From: Singulisphaera sp. GP187
GTDB lineage: Bacteria; Planctomycetota; Planctomycetia; Gemmatales; Gemmataceae
NCBI GenBank assembly: GCA_945905925.1
Contig: CAMDQN010000007.1
Span: 1 to 64,000 of the forward strand
Reading direction: 5' to 3'
DNA length: 64,000 bases
Numbering within the stretch: position 1 is the first letter of the stretch; each line of letters opens with the position of its first letter. The notes under the pieces were generated by a model. It had not been told where the DNA came from and did no database searches. It worked only from the letters and a program-made list of their open reading frames with translations. The position numbers and the translations under genes were made by a program. Shown one piece after another: positions 43,197 to 54,666 of the stretch.

Positions 43197-44426
43197 ATGA
43201 CTGATCCGTCTCGTACAGTCCCGCGCTGGCTACACGTCTGGGCGGTCGTGACCGTCGTTGCGACTCTCGTCCTCCTCGGCATGGGTCAGGTGGTCACGAG
43301 CCACGCCGCCGGGATGGCCGACCCGTTGTGGCCGACCGAACCGTGGTACGTGTTCCACACCGCGACACCCGCGGAGAAGGAACGGTTCCGCCTGGACTCC
43401 TCGTACTTCGTGGAACACTCGCACCGCATCGCCGCGTTCAGCGTCGGCGGGCTGGTGATCCTCCTCGCGCTCGGCTTGGCCGGGACCGACCCACGAAAGG
43501 TGATGCGGTGGGTCGCGGTTGGCGGCCTCGTGGTGCTGATCGCGGGGTTTGGCGACCTGCACCGCGATCTGATGGAGCAGAACAAGCGGATCAAGAACGA
43601 CGAGATGACGAAGAACGAGATCCGGCTCGTGGTGCGTGGCACCGTCGTGTCGTTGGCCGGGTTGGGGATCGCGCTCGCAGTTGCAGTGCCCGGGCTGTTC
43701 ACTCGCGGGGGTGCGCTACGGTTGCTTGGCACGCTCGTGCTCGCCGGTGTGATGATTCAGGGGCTTTTCGGCGGCGTGCGGGTGCTCATGCACGAAAAGG
43801 TCGGCCCGGACCTCGCGCTGATTCACGGCATGTTCGCGCAGGTTGTGTTTGGGTTGCTTGCGGCAATCGCGGTTCTCAGCTCGCGACCAAACACGACCAG
43901 CGCCGACACTGGGAAATACGGTCGCGTGGCGACAGCGGTCGCGGCGTTGGTGCTTGTGCAGGTGCTGTTCGGCGCAATGGTGCGGCACGCTCCCGGCCCG
44001 CTCACCCAGCGCCTGCACATGTTCACCGCGTTCATCGTGACGGTCGTCGTGATGTGGTTCTGGCATTACATCATGAAGGCGAAGGCGGCACGATCGCGGG
44101 TGGCCCCGCTGGTCTGGGCACTGGCGGTACTGTTGGTCGTACAGGTGGGGCTTGGGGTCGAGGCGTGGCTAGCCCGGTTCGGCAATCCGCAGCTGTCGGA
44201 ATCGGAGCGGATACAGCCGCTGTACGTCGCCACCAGGACGTTGCACGCGCTCGTCGGGAGTAGTCTCTGGGCGATCTCTCTGACGCTCGCGCTGATCCTT
44301 CGGCGGTCGGCGAGCACGCCCGCCAATACACTAGATGAACCGGCTTCCGGCCGGCCGAACCCGAACGCAATGGCGCCGGTTCGCGCACCGGAAGCAGTTG
44401 CTCATTTACGCGGAGACGCGCAATGA
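43197..44426 (+). CDS. ctaA: COX15/CtaA family heme A synthase
   Basis: GQVVTSHAAGMADPLWP, FVEHSHRIAAFSVGG, second EH/H-type HMFTAFIV and multi-TM layout; next to ctaB. Confidence 0.9.
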   Translation: MTDPSRTVPRWLHVWAVVTVVATLVLLGMGQVVTSHAAGMADPLWPTEPWYVFHTATPAEKERFRLDSSYFVEHSHRIAAFSVGGLVILLALGLAGTDPRKVMRWVAVGGLVVLIAGFGDLHRDLMEQNKRIKNDEMTKNEIRLVVRGTVVSLAGLGIALAVAVPGLFTRGGALRLLGTLVLAGVMIQGLFGGVRVLMHEKVGPDLALIHGMFAQVVFGLLAAIAVLSSRPNTTSADTGKYGRVATAVAALVLVQVLFGAMVRHAPGPLTQRLHMFTAFIVTVVVMWFWHYIMKAKAARSRVAPLVWALAVLLVVQVGLGVEAWLARFGNPQLSESERIQPLYVATRTLHALVGSSLWAISLTLALILRRSASTPANTLDEPASGRPNPNAMAPVRAPEAVAHLRGDAQ

Positions 44427-45379
44427 TGAAGGCGACGTTAACCGGCGAAACTGACACGCTGACCCCGCTGACGTCCGCGTCATCAGCAATGGCCGCGCCG
44501 CATGCGCACGCACCGTCACGCTTCGCCGACTACCTCGAACTCACCAAACCGCGGATCGCGGTGATGGCGCTGTTCACGGTGGGTGCCGGCTACCTGCTCG
44601 GCGCCGTTGGTAACGCCGAATGGCGAGTGCTGTTCAACACGCTGCTCGGTGCGGGAATGGTCGCGGCCGGTGGCAGCGCGCTGAACCACCTCTTCGAACG
44701 CCGCATTGACGCGCGGATGCGCCGCACGCGGAAACGCCCGCTGCCTACCGGGCGAGTCACGCCGGAAGAAGCCGCCGCGGTCGGTGCGGGTCTCGCGGGT
44801 GCCGGACTCGCGTACCTCTCCGCAACCGTGTCGTTGCCCGCGACCATTGCCGCGGCGCTTACGTTCATTGCCTACGTCTTCATCTACACGCCGATGAAGA
44901 CGAAGACCGCGTGGAACACCGCCGTGGGCGCGGTCCCGGGCGCGCTGCCTCCGGTGATCGGTTGGTACGCGGCACAGGGGTGGAGCAACTGGGAAGGCGC
45001 CGCGGCGCTGTTCGCGATCCTGTTTCTGTGGCAGATCCCGCACTTCCTCGCGATCGCGTGGATGTTCCGCGTCGACTACGCTTCTGGTGGGCTGAAGATG
45101 CTTCCGGGCTGTGACCCCACGGGGAAGCGCACCGCGTTCGTGATGGTGGCGACTGCCGCGGCGCTGTTGCCGCTCGGCTTCCTGGTTCCGCTCGCGGGTT
45201 TGGGTGGCTGGATTTTCGGAATCGGCGCTACGGTATTCGGTCTGATGTTCCTTCGGCGTGCGGTGGACTTCGCACGCGACCGCACCGACCGCAAGGCACG
45301 CAAAGTGCTTCACTCGTCGCTCTTCTACCTGCCGGGCGTGTTCGCTCTGCTCATGATCGACGCCCTATTGGTGAAGTGA
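44423..45379 (+). CDS. ctaB: Protoheme IX farnesyltransferase (heme O synthase)
   Basis: LELTKPRIAVMALFTVGAGYLLG, NHLFERRIDARMRRTRKRPLPTGRVTPEEA. Confidence 0.97.
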   Translation: MMKATLTGETDTLTPLTSASSAMAAPHAHAPSRFADYLELTKPRIAVMALFTVGAGYLLGAVGNAEWRVLFNTLLGAGMVAAGGSALNHLFERRIDARMRRTRKRPLPTGRVTPEEAAAVGAGLAGAGLAYLSATVSLPATIAAALTFIAYVFIYTPMKTKTAWNTAVGAVPGALPPVIGWYAAQGWSNWEGAAALFAILFLWQIPHFLAIAWMFRVDYASGGLKMLPGCDPTGKRTAFVMVATAAALLPLGFLVPLAGLGGWIFGIGATVFGLMFLRRAVDFARDRTDRKARKVLHSSLFYLPGVFALLMIDALLVK

Positions 45380-45381
45380 AC

Positions 45382-46017
45382 ATGACCCGTCGCGCCTTTC
45401 CGTTCGTGGTGTTGGTTTTGGTTGGGTGCGGCGCCCAGGGTGGCACGCGAACATCGACGAAGGAACCCGAACTCGACTACCCTATGGGGGAGTTCTTGCT
45501 CACCGAGCGCGGCGGGAAGACGATTACCGACAAAGACCTTCGTGGGAACGTGTGGGTTGGGTCGTACATCTTCACTCGCTGCAATGGCCCGTGCCCGGCG
45601 GTCACGTCCGCGATGCAGCGCCTGCAAAAAGACCTCGCGCCCGAGTTGCAATCCGGCAAACTGAAACTCGTCACGTTCACGGTCGATCCCGTGTACGACG
45701 ACCGCAAGGCGCTGAACACCTACGCGGACGCCCGCGGCGCGGATCCGAAGCACTGGCTGTTCCTCACCGGTGACGAGAAGATTGTTCACAAACTACTGCG
45801 GGAACAGTTCAAACAGGCGGTGGAGCGGAACCCCGACCCCGGCGCGAAAGAAGGCGACGCGTTCGACCACGGCACGCGGCTCGTCGTCGTGGACCGCGAC
45901 GGCACAATTCGCGCGATGTACGAGGGACTGCCGAACAAGCAATTTCCCGATGGCGAGGAACGCTTCGAGGCCGGGCTGGTGCGGCTCAAGGACCGCGTTC
46001 GCGAACTGCTGAAGTGA
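45382..46017 (+). CDS. SCO1/SenC family lipoprotein
   Basis: VLVGCGAQ lipobox-like; WVGSYIFTRCNGPCPAVTSAMQRLQKDL, VTFTVDPVYDD, LFLTGD. Confidence 0.9.
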   Translation: MTRRAFPFVVLVLVGCGAQGGTRTSTKEPELDYPMGEFLLTERGGKTITDKDLRGNVWVGSYIFTRCNGPCPAVTSAMQRLQKDLAPELQSGKLKLVTFTVDPVYDDRKALNTYADARGADPKHWLFLTGDEKIVHKLLREQFKQAVERNPDPGAKEGDAFDHGTRLVVVDRDGTIRAMYEGLPNKQFPDGEERFEAGLVRLKDRVRELLK

Positions 46018-46062
46018 ACCTTTCCTGTTGCACATCGCGCGCGGCGCCGTTTCAATGACGGC

Positions 46063-47295
46063 ATGGACCGCGGACCGTTCGACCATATCTGGATTCACGC
46101 GAAACTCGCGACCTTTGATCCGAAGGTGAACGCGCCGTGCGGCCTGCTCGAAGATTACACCCTCGCGGTTCGGGGTGAAACCATCGTGGCGATTCTGCCG
46201 ACCGATTCGCCCGAAGTGCGAGCGCATCGCGGTGCGGTCACCGATTGCGGTGGGAAGTTCGTAACACCCGGCTTCATCGATTGCCACACACATCTTGTGT
46301 GGGGCGGGTCGCGTGTGGCGGACTGGGAATCGCGGCTCGCGGGCGAACCGTATACCGAGATCGCGAAACGTGGCGGCGGCATTCTCTCCACCGTACGCGC
46401 GACGCGCGCGATGACAGAAGACGAGTTGCAGCTCGCGGCACTTCCGCGCCTTCGGGCGCTCGTCGCGGAAGGCGTGACGTGCGTCGAAATCAAATCCGGG
46501 TACGGCCTAACGCTCGACGACGAACTGAAGATGCTCCGCGTCGCGAAGCGCGTCGGCGAGCAGTTGAACGTGGAAGTGTCGCCGACGCTGCTCGCGGCGC
46601 ACGCGGTTCCGCCGGAGTTCGCCGGACGCGCCGACGACTACGTTTCGCTCATCGCGAACGAGATGATTCCCACGGTCGCGCGCGAACAACTCGCTGAAGC
46701 GGTGGATGTGTTTTGCGAGTCCATCGCGTTCGCACCGGTACAGTGCGACCGCATCTTCACCGCGGCGAAGCGACACGGTCTCGCGATCAAAGGGCACGTC
46801 GAACAACTCACCAATTCGCACGGCGCGGAACTGATCGCGCGGCATGGCGGCTGGTCCGCGGACCACCTCGAATTCCTCGATGACGCGGGCGTTGCGGCAA
46901 TGGCGAAGACCGGGACGGTCGCGGTGCTGTTGCCAGCAGCGTTCTACTTCCTGCGCGAAAAGCAAAAGCCGCCGGTCGAAAAGCTCCGCGCCGGGGGCGT
47001 GCCGATGGCCGTCGCGAGTGACCTCAATCCAGGTACGTCGCCGTTCGCGTCGCTGCGGCTCGCGATGAACATGGCGTGCGTGCTGTACGGCCTCACACCG
47101 GAAGAGGCGCTCGTCGGTGTCACGCGAGAAGCCGCGAAAGCGTTGGGCCGCGCTTCGCGCCTCGGCACGCTCGAAGCCGATAAGCGCGCGGACTTCCTCG
47201 TGTGGGACGTGACGCACTTGGCCGAGATCGTGTGTCAACTCGGTGTCACTCCGCTCGCGGAACGCATCGTTCGGGGGAAGACGCACAATGCCTGA
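46063..47295 (+). CDS. hutI: Imidazolonepropionase
   Basis: VTPGFIDCHTHLVWGGSRVADWESRLAGEPYTEIAKRGGGILSTVRATR. Confidence 0.96.
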   Translation: MDRGPFDHIWIHAKLATFDPKVNAPCGLLEDYTLAVRGETIVAILPTDSPEVRAHRGAVTDCGGKFVTPGFIDCHTHLVWGGSRVADWESRLAGEPYTEIAKRGGGILSTVRATRAMTEDELQLAALPRLRALVAEGVTCVEIKSGYGLTLDDELKMLRVAKRVGEQLNVEVSPTLLAAHAVPPEFAGRADDYVSLIANEMIPTVAREQLAEAVDVFCESIAFAPVQCDRIFTAAKRHGLAIKGHVEQLTNSHGAELIARHGGWSADHLEFLDDAGVAAMAKTGTVAVLLPAAFYFLREKQKPPVEKLRAGGVPMAVASDLNPGTSPFASLRLAMNMACVLYGLTPEEALVGVTREAAKALGRASRLGTLEADKRADFLVWDVTHLAEIVCQLGVTPLAERIVRGKTHNA

Positions 47296-48238
47296 ATCCG
47301 ACATGAGCGTGTGGACCGGTCGCGTGGATACCGCTGACGGCCCGAACGCGCTGCGCTGGCACCAGTTGGTGAAACCGCTCGCTCCGGGCGCGGAACCGGG
47401 CATCGTGCTGATCGGCTTCGCGTGCGACGAAGGCGTGAGGCGCAACGGCGGTCGTGTCGGCGCGAAGGACGGCCCGCAAGCGATCCGCAAGGCACTGGCA
47501 AACCTGGCGTGGCACCAGCGTTTTCCGGTGTACGACGCGGGCGACGTGCGCTGCGACGACGCCGACATGGAGGGCGCGCAGTCCCGTCTCGCGGAAGTGG
47601 TGGCAGAAGCGATCAGGGCAGGGCACCGTCCGCTGATCCTCGGCGGCGGACACGAAGCCGCGTGGGGCACGTTCCAGGGAATTGTCGCGGCGAAGCCGGA
47701 CGCGAAGGTCGGCGTCATCAACATCGACGCGCATCTCGATCTGCGCGCCGACGAACCGGGCAACTCCGGCACGCCATTCAACCAGATGGCGAAGTGGTGC
47801 GAGCAGCGTGGGCGAGTGTTCCGTTATCAGTGCCTCGGAGTGTCATTCGCCGCGAACACTGCGGCGCTCTTTGATCGAGCGACACGACTGCGCGTGCAAT
47901 GGCGGTGCGATATGGATGTTGCGCCCTGGCAGTTCAAGGAACTTCACCAGGAAATCGATTCCTTTGCGCAGTCCGTTGATTTACTCTACCTCAGCGTCGA
48001 TCTCGATGTGCTGCCGGCGGGGATGATGCCTGCCGTGAGCGCTCCTGCCGGTCGCGGCGTCTCACTCGATGCTGTCGAACTTCTCATCACACTCGCCCAC
48101 CTCACCCGAAAATTGCTTGTCGTCGAGATAGTGGAGTTCAGTCCTTCCTTCGATTCGGGCAGCCAGGGTGCAAGAACTGCGGCCCGGCTCGCGTGGCAGG
48201 CGGCAACAGACTGGGACCGGATAGAGGACCGAGCATGA
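47288..48238 (+). CDS. hutG: Formimidoylglutamase / arginase family
   Basis: [68 protein letters not shown]. Confidence 0.93.
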   Translation: MPESDMSVWTGRVDTADGPNALRWHQLVKPLAPGAEPGIVLIGFACDEGVRRNGGRVGAKDGPQAIRKALANLAWHQRFPVYDAGDVRCDDADMEGAQSRLAEVVAEAIRAGHRPLILGGGHEAAWGTFQGIVAAKPDAKVGVINIDAHLDLRADEPGNSGTPFNQMAKWCEQRGRVFRYQCLGVSFAANTAALFDRATRLRVQWRCDMDVAPWQFKELHQEIDSFAQSVDLLYLSVDLDVLPAGMMPAVSAPAGRGVSLDAVELLITLAHLTRKLLVVEIVEFSPSFDSGSQGARTAARLAWQAATDWDRIEDRA

Positions 48239-49893
48239 CCTTCACCCGCTCCGATCCGTCGCGAGGGATCAGCGCTCCGCAGGGCACGACGCTTTCGTGC
48301 AAGAGTTGGCAGACCGAAGCCGCGATGCGGATGCTCATGAACAACCTCGATGCGGAGGTTGCCGAGCGCCCCGCGGACCTCGTCGTGTACGGCGGCATCG
48401 GACGCGCCGCGCGCAACTGGGAGTGCTTCGACAAGATCGTCGAAGTGCTGCGCCGGCTGGAGAACAACGAGACGCTGCTCGTGCAGTCCGGCAAGCCGGC
48501 CGGAGTGTTTCCGACGCACCCTGACGCGCCGCGAGTACTCATCGCGAACTCGAACCTCGTGCCGCACTGGGCGACGTGGGAACACTTCCACGAACTCGAC
48601 CGCGCCGGCCTCATGATGTACGGCCAGATGACCGCGGGGAGTTGGATCTACATCGGCACGCAGGGCATCGTGCAGGGCACCTACGAGACGTTCGCGGCCG
48701 TCGCGAAAAAGCACTTCGGTGGCAACGCTAGCGGCAAGTGGATTCTCACCGGCGGACTGGGCGGGATGGGCGGCGCGCAACCACTCGCCGCGACGATGGC
48801 CGGGTTCTCGCTGCTCGCGGTGGAGTGCGACGAGAGTCGCATCGACTTCCGGTTGCGCACCCGCTACCTCGATCGCAAGGCCGACAGCCTCGACGAATCG
48901 CTCGCGATCGTGCGCTCGGAACGCGGCGTTTCGGTGGGGTTGCTCGGCAACGCGGCCGAAGTGTGTTGGGAGTTGGTCCGACGCGGCATCACACCGGATG
49001 TCGTCACCGATCAGACCAGCGCGCACGACCCTCTCAACGGCTACTTGCCCCGCGGATGGCCGTTCGAGTTGTGGCGCGAGAAGGCAAAGGTGGACCCGCA
49101 AGAGGTAATCGTCGCGGCGAAGGTGTCGATGGCGGCTCACGTCCAGGCGATGCTCACGCTTCAGAAGCGCGGCGCGGTCGCACTCGACTATGGCAACAAC
49201 ATCCGGCAAATGGCGAAAGAGCAAGGCGTCACGAACGCGTTCGACATCCCCGGTTTCGTGCCCGCGTACATCAGGCCACTGTTCTGCGAAGGGATCGGGC
49301 CGTTCCGCTGGGTCGCGCTGTCGGGTGAGGCCGAAGACATCGCACGCACCGACGCTAAGGTGAAGGAACTCGTCGCTGACCCGCATCTACACCGGTGGTT
49401 GGAGATGGCACGCGAGCGAATCGCGTTCCAGGGCTTGCCGGCCCGCATCTGTTGGTTGGGGCTGAAAGATCGCGCACGCGTCGGGTTGGCGTTCAACGAG
49501 ATGGTCGCTAGCGGCGAGTTGAAGGCGCCTGTTGTGATCGGCCGCGACCACCTCGATAGCGGTTCGGTTGCCAGCCCCAACCGCGAGACGGAAGGCATGC
49601 GCGACGGCTCCGACGCGGTGTCCGACTGGCCGCTTCTCAACGCGCTCCTGAACACCGCGGGCGGGGCGACGTGGGTGTCATTCCACCACGGCGGTGGGGT
49701 CGGCATGGGCTTCAGTCAGCACGCTGGCGTCGTGATCGTGTGTGATGGCACGCCGGAAGCGGCGCGGCGCATCGGGCGTGTGTTGTGGAACGATCCCGGC
49801 ACCGGTGTGATGCGCCACGCTGACGCGGGGTACGATAGTGCGATCCGATGCGCGAAGGAGAACGGACTGGACCTACCGATGATCGGCGAGTGA
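48235..49893 (+). CDS. hutU: Urocanate hydratase
   Basis: [85 protein letters not shown]. Confidence 0.98.
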   Translation: MTFTRSDPSRGISAPQGTTLSCKSWQTEAAMRMLMNNLDAEVAERPADLVVYGGIGRAARNWECFDKIVEVLRRLENNETLLVQSGKPAGVFPTHPDAPRVLIANSNLVPHWATWEHFHELDRAGLMMYGQMTAGSWIYIGTQGIVQGTYETFAAVAKKHFGGNASGKWILTGGLGGMGGAQPLAATMAGFSLLAVECDESRIDFRLRTRYLDRKADSLDESLAIVRSERGVSVGLLGNAAEVCWELVRRGITPDVVTDQTSAHDPLNGYLPRGWPFELWREKAKVDPQEVIVAAKVSMAAHVQAMLTLQKRGAVALDYGNNIRQMAKEQGVTNAFDIPGFVPAYIRPLFCEGIGPFRWVALSGEAEDIARTDAKVKELVADPHLHRWLEMARERIAFQGLPARICWLGLKDRARVGLAFNEMVASGELKAPVVIGRDHLDSGSVASPNRETEGMRDGSDAVSDWPLLNALLNTAGGATWVSFHHGGGVGMGFSQHAGVVIVCDGTPEAARRIGRVLWNDPGTGVMRHADAGYDSAIRCAKENGLDLPMIGE

Positions 49894-49940
49894 ATCCGAA
49901 CGCGATTCGCTTCGCACCGCCGCGTGCGTAAAATGCACGC

Positions 49941-51179
49941 ATGGAGAAGAATCTGGATCGTGACGAGATGCTGGAACTCATCGGTGGCTCGGTGCGGGGC
50001 GAAGCGTTCCGGCGCGCGACGTTCGCGGGCGCGACCCGCGGCGCCCCGTGCGAGTGGGTTCGCGTTGTGGTGCGCGCGATCGAGCTTCGCGGCGAACGAC
50101 ACTTTCAGTTCGCGTATCAGGGCGCGAAGAAAGCCGTCACCAAGAACTTCCTCGACGACGAAGTCGAAGCACCGCTCGACGAGTTGGTTGGGTATGGATT
50201 CGCGGGCGTTCACATCACCACCGGCGCCGAAGAGATCGACATCCGCACGAGCCGCAAGGGCCAAGTTCACGTCGGCCGGCACAAGCTCAAAGGCGCGACG
50301 GAAGCACCGGAACCGGAATCGCACAACCGCGTGAAGGACGTGCCGCTTCCCGAAGGCAAGGCCGACGCACTGCTCGAAATCATGGGTATTGCGACCCCGG
50401 ATGGGCGCGTGCGACCCACGATGCGCGCGAAGTTCAACCAGATCAACGAGTTCCTCAAACAACTCCGGCACGTCCTCGACGATGCGAAACTGAACGACCT
50501 CGGCCGTGACGTCACCATTCTCGATTGCGGTTGCGGGTCGAGTTACCTCACGCTCGCGGCACACCACTACCTCAACGATGTACTGAAGGTTCCTTCGCGC
50601 GTTGTCGGGGTTGATGTCAACGAAGACGTGATCCGCAAGAGCGTCGAACGCGCCGACCGGCTCGGCGCGGGTAACCTGGTCTTCGAGTGTCGCCGAATCG
50701 GGACGGTTGATGTCGCCGCCGACATCGTGTTTGCGCTGCACGCATGTGACACCGCGACCGACGACGCCATCGCGCAAGCGGTGCGCAGCGAAGCGCGATT
50801 GCTCCTCAGTGTACCGTGCTGTCACCACGACTTGAACAAGGTGATCCGCGCCGATGGTCCGGCGGAGGTACTGCGCCCGGTGTTGCGTCACGGCATCTTG
50901 CTTCAGCGCACCGCCGATCTGATTACCGATGCGTTTCGCGCGCTGGCGCTTCGCATCATGGGTTACCGCACGGACGTGGTGGAGTTCGTCGCGACCGAAC
51001 ACACGCCGCGCAACTTGATGATTCGCGCGGTTCGGACTCGCGAAGCCGCAAGCGGCGTGACGGACTCGGCACACGTCGCCGAGTACATCGAGTTAAAGCG
51101 ATTCTGGCGAGTCACACCGTACATCGAAAAGGTACTCGGCGAACCGTTCCAACAGCTCGTGAAGGCGACCGCATTATGA
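49941..51179 (+). CDS. SAM-dependent methyltransferase (Methyltransf_32-like) with uncharacterised N-terminal domain
   Basis: ILDCGCGSSYLTLA, FALHACDTATDDAI, LLSVPCCHHDLNK motifs. Confidence 0.82.
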   Translation: MEKNLDRDEMLELIGGSVRGEAFRRATFAGATRGAPCEWVRVVVRAIELRGERHFQFAYQGAKKAVTKNFLDDEVEAPLDELVGYGFAGVHITTGAEEIDIRTSRKGQVHVGRHKLKGATEAPEPESHNRVKDVPLPEGKADALLEIMGIATPDGRVRPTMRAKFNQINEFLKQLRHVLDDAKLNDLGRDVTILDCGCGSSYLTLAAHHYLNDVLKVPSRVVGVDVNEDVIRKSVERADRLGAGNLVFECRRIGTVDVAADIVFALHACDTATDDAIAQAVRSEARLLLSVPCCHHDLNKVIRADGPAEVLRPVLRHGILLQRTADLITDAFRALALRIMGYRTDVVEFVATEHTPRNLMIRAVRTREAASGVTDSAHVAEYIELKRFWRVTPYIEKVLGEPFQQLVKATAL

Positions 51180-51994
51180 GCTCATCGGACTACGTTCTCG
51201 GTCAATCGGAGCGCGCCGCGCGCCGGCTCGCGCTGCAAGACCGGCACTTCGCGGTGCCGTCGGAGGCGCTGCTCGACGCGCTCGCGATTCAGCCCAACGA
51301 CCGCGTGGTTGAACTCGGATGTGGCCCGGGCGGATTCACGCGACGCATCTTGAACCGGCTCGGCGCGAACGGCGTCGTCGTCGGAGTGGATTCCTCAGCG
51401 AGCTTGCTGGAGCAGGCGAAAGATTCACTCGCACAACTCGGCGGAACACGTTTCAAGCCGACGCTCGCGGACGTGGCGAAGCCGGGCGCGTGGCTCGACG
51501 GGGCGGACGTGATCGCTGGGCGCGCGGTGCTGCACCACGTTCCGATGGCGGAGTTCCTGATCGGTCGCCTCCGCGCCACGCTTCGACCGGGCACGCGAAT
51601 CGGCTTCCTGGAACCGGACTTCCGGCGCCCGCTCGGGTGCCTCGCGCTTCAAGAGGTGAACCACCCAGAGTTGGCGCCGCTGTTGAGGTTCGCGCGCTCG
51701 ATCAACGAACTGTACGCGGCGTGGCGCATCTCGCCGGCTGTCGGCGCGTCGCTCGCGCCGACGATGGAGGACGCGGGCTACACGAATGTGCGGCATACCT
51801 GGCACCCGTTCGCCACCGACGAGAGTGTGTTGGAGAACATGAGCCTGATTTACGACGAGGTGCGCGACACGTTCGCATCACTCGGGATCATCACTGTGGC
51901 CGAAATCGAGGAACAACGCCGGTTGCTCAGCGAGTTGCCGGTGGGTGATTTGCCGGCGGTGTGGGGGTTGCATCAGGTGACCGCCGTGGCGTAG
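51176..51994 (+). CDS. Class I SAM-dependent methyltransferase
   Basis: VVELGCGPGGFTRRIL, VVGVDSSASLLEQAK; ATGA overlap with upstream gene. Confidence 0.88.
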   Translation: MSSSDYVLGQSERAARRLALQDRHFAVPSEALLDALAIQPNDRVVELGCGPGGFTRRILNRLGANGVVVGVDSSASLLEQAKDSLAQLGGTRFKPTLADVAKPGAWLDGADVIAGRAVLHHVPMAEFLIGRLRATLRPGTRIGFLEPDFRRPLGCLALQEVNHPELAPLLRFARSINELYAAWRISPAVGASLAPTMEDAGYTNVRHTWHPFATDESVLENMSLIYDEVRDTFASLGIITVAEIEEQRRLLSELPVGDLPAVWGLHQVTAVA

Positions 51995-52021
51995 CAATTG
52001 CCACGCCGCGAGCGGCTCACG

Positions 52022-53053
52022 TTAGGGCGTCTTTGTGAGCTTCCAGCCTTTCTCGCTCACCTCGACTCCTTGGTTGCTGGCGAACTCGTCATATACCTTT
52101 TCCATTTCCTCGATCGAATCGAAGTAGCCCACAATGAACGCCGCGCCGAAACTGTCGCCGGCCTTCACAGGGCGGCCGCCAATCTCCTCGATCATGCAGA
52201 TGTAGCCGCGCTGGTGACACCAACCCTCGTATACAACTGCGGGGTCGAGTGTCATGCCCGCCAACCACGGTCCGTCCTTGCCGGTCTTTGGGTCGCGGAT
52301 GTGATATGCGCGAATGATCCGCTTCGGAATCTTCTTGTCGTCGCGCGTGTAGAGGAACTTCTCGTCCGGGGCGAAGTCTTTCTCGAACTCCTTCGGCAAG
52401 ATCTTCCCGTGATAGCTCAGGTACACTTCGCTGAACGTGTCTCCCGATTTGTGTTTGATGTGCCCAGGCATGTCGATGCGGAGGAACATCGCGTCGCTCG
52501 CGTTGACGCTCGTAATCTTGTCCGCGGAGATGAAGTATCGCTTGCCCGCCGGGAACACGATTGTTTGCTCCCACTTCGAGCCGGTCTTCTTTCCCGGGGC
52601 CGCGAGCGTGTAGTTGTGATCTTGCTTGATCGCGACGAAGTCCTTCCCTGTAATTACGGTCGGCTTGAGCACCTTCGCCTGCGTACAGATTTGCGGACCC
52701 TCAATGCTTCGCTTCGCGCGTTTGCCGTGATATAAGTTGTTGAACACATACGGTAGATCGCCCGGTAGTTTGTCGCGGTAGGCTTCGTCGCTACCAGGTT
52801 CCATGATCCAGTCAACGATGTCGAGTCCGAATCCGAGGTCGCGTGCGCCGGTCTTCACGTCGAGCAGGCTCGCGGCCTCGACGCCGCTCACATATCCCTT
52901 TTTCTTGACGGACGCTTCGAGCACGCTCCCCGTGATGCGAATGCGGTCCCCGTCCTCGGTGACCTTGAACGCGGGTGCCGATTCCGGTGCCGCGGGTGCC
53001 GCACCAACGAGAGCGACGAGAGCGAGCGGAAGAAAGTAGCGAGTGGTAAACAT
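52022..53053 (-). CDS. Secreted protein of unknown function
   Basis: Signal peptide MFTTRYFLPLALVALVGAAPA followed by 320 aa soluble domain. Confidence 0.7.
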   Translation of the reverse strand: MFTTRYFLPLALVALVGAAPAAPESAPAFKVTEDGDRIRITGSVLEASVKKKGYVSGVEAASLLDVKTGARDLGFGLDIVDWIMEPGSDEAYRDKLPGDLPYVFNNLYHGKRAKRSIEGPQICTQAKVLKPTVITGKDFVAIKQDHNYTLAAPGKKTGSKWEQTIVFPAGKRYFISADKITSVNASDAMFLRIDMPGHIKHKSGDTFSEVYLSYHGKILPKEFEKDFAPDEKFLYTRDDKKIPKRIIRAYHIRDPKTGKDGPWLAGMTLDPAVVYEGWCHQRGYICMIEEIGGRPVKAGDSFGAAFIVGYFDSIEEMEKVYDEFASNQGVEVSEKGWKLTKTP

Positions 53054-53059
53054 GGCGGG

Positions 53060-53104
53060 TTCTCTCCCCTCCCTATTTCAGGGGAGGGGTTGGGGGAGAA
53101 GTTC

Positions 53105-53107
<3 letters not shown>
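53060..53107. repeat. Partial copy of the CCCCTCCC/GGGAGGGG intergenic element at the asnS 3' end
   Basis: tctcccctccctatttcaggggaggggttgggggagaagttctta; resembles one arm of the 16613-16710 and 3867-3961 elements. Confidence 0.65.
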
Positions 53108-54502
<1,395 letters not shown>

Positions 54503-54570
54503 TGAGAGGTTCCTGTGGATTTGCTGGGAAGTCAGTGTAGCAGCGTCAGGGGAGTGCTGTTAGTTGGAAC

Positions 54571-54656
54571 TGTTAGCCGCAAGCCGAAGGCGATCGCGCC
54601 ACGTCGGCGCACTAGGAGGGGCTGACGTGACGCTCGCCTTCGGCTTGCGGCTAACA
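54571..54656. repeat. Inverted repeat upstream of asnS
   Basis: tgttagccgcaagccgaaggcga ... cgccttcggcttgcggctaaca. Confidence 0.85.
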
Positions 54657-54666
54657 GGCGAAGAGC

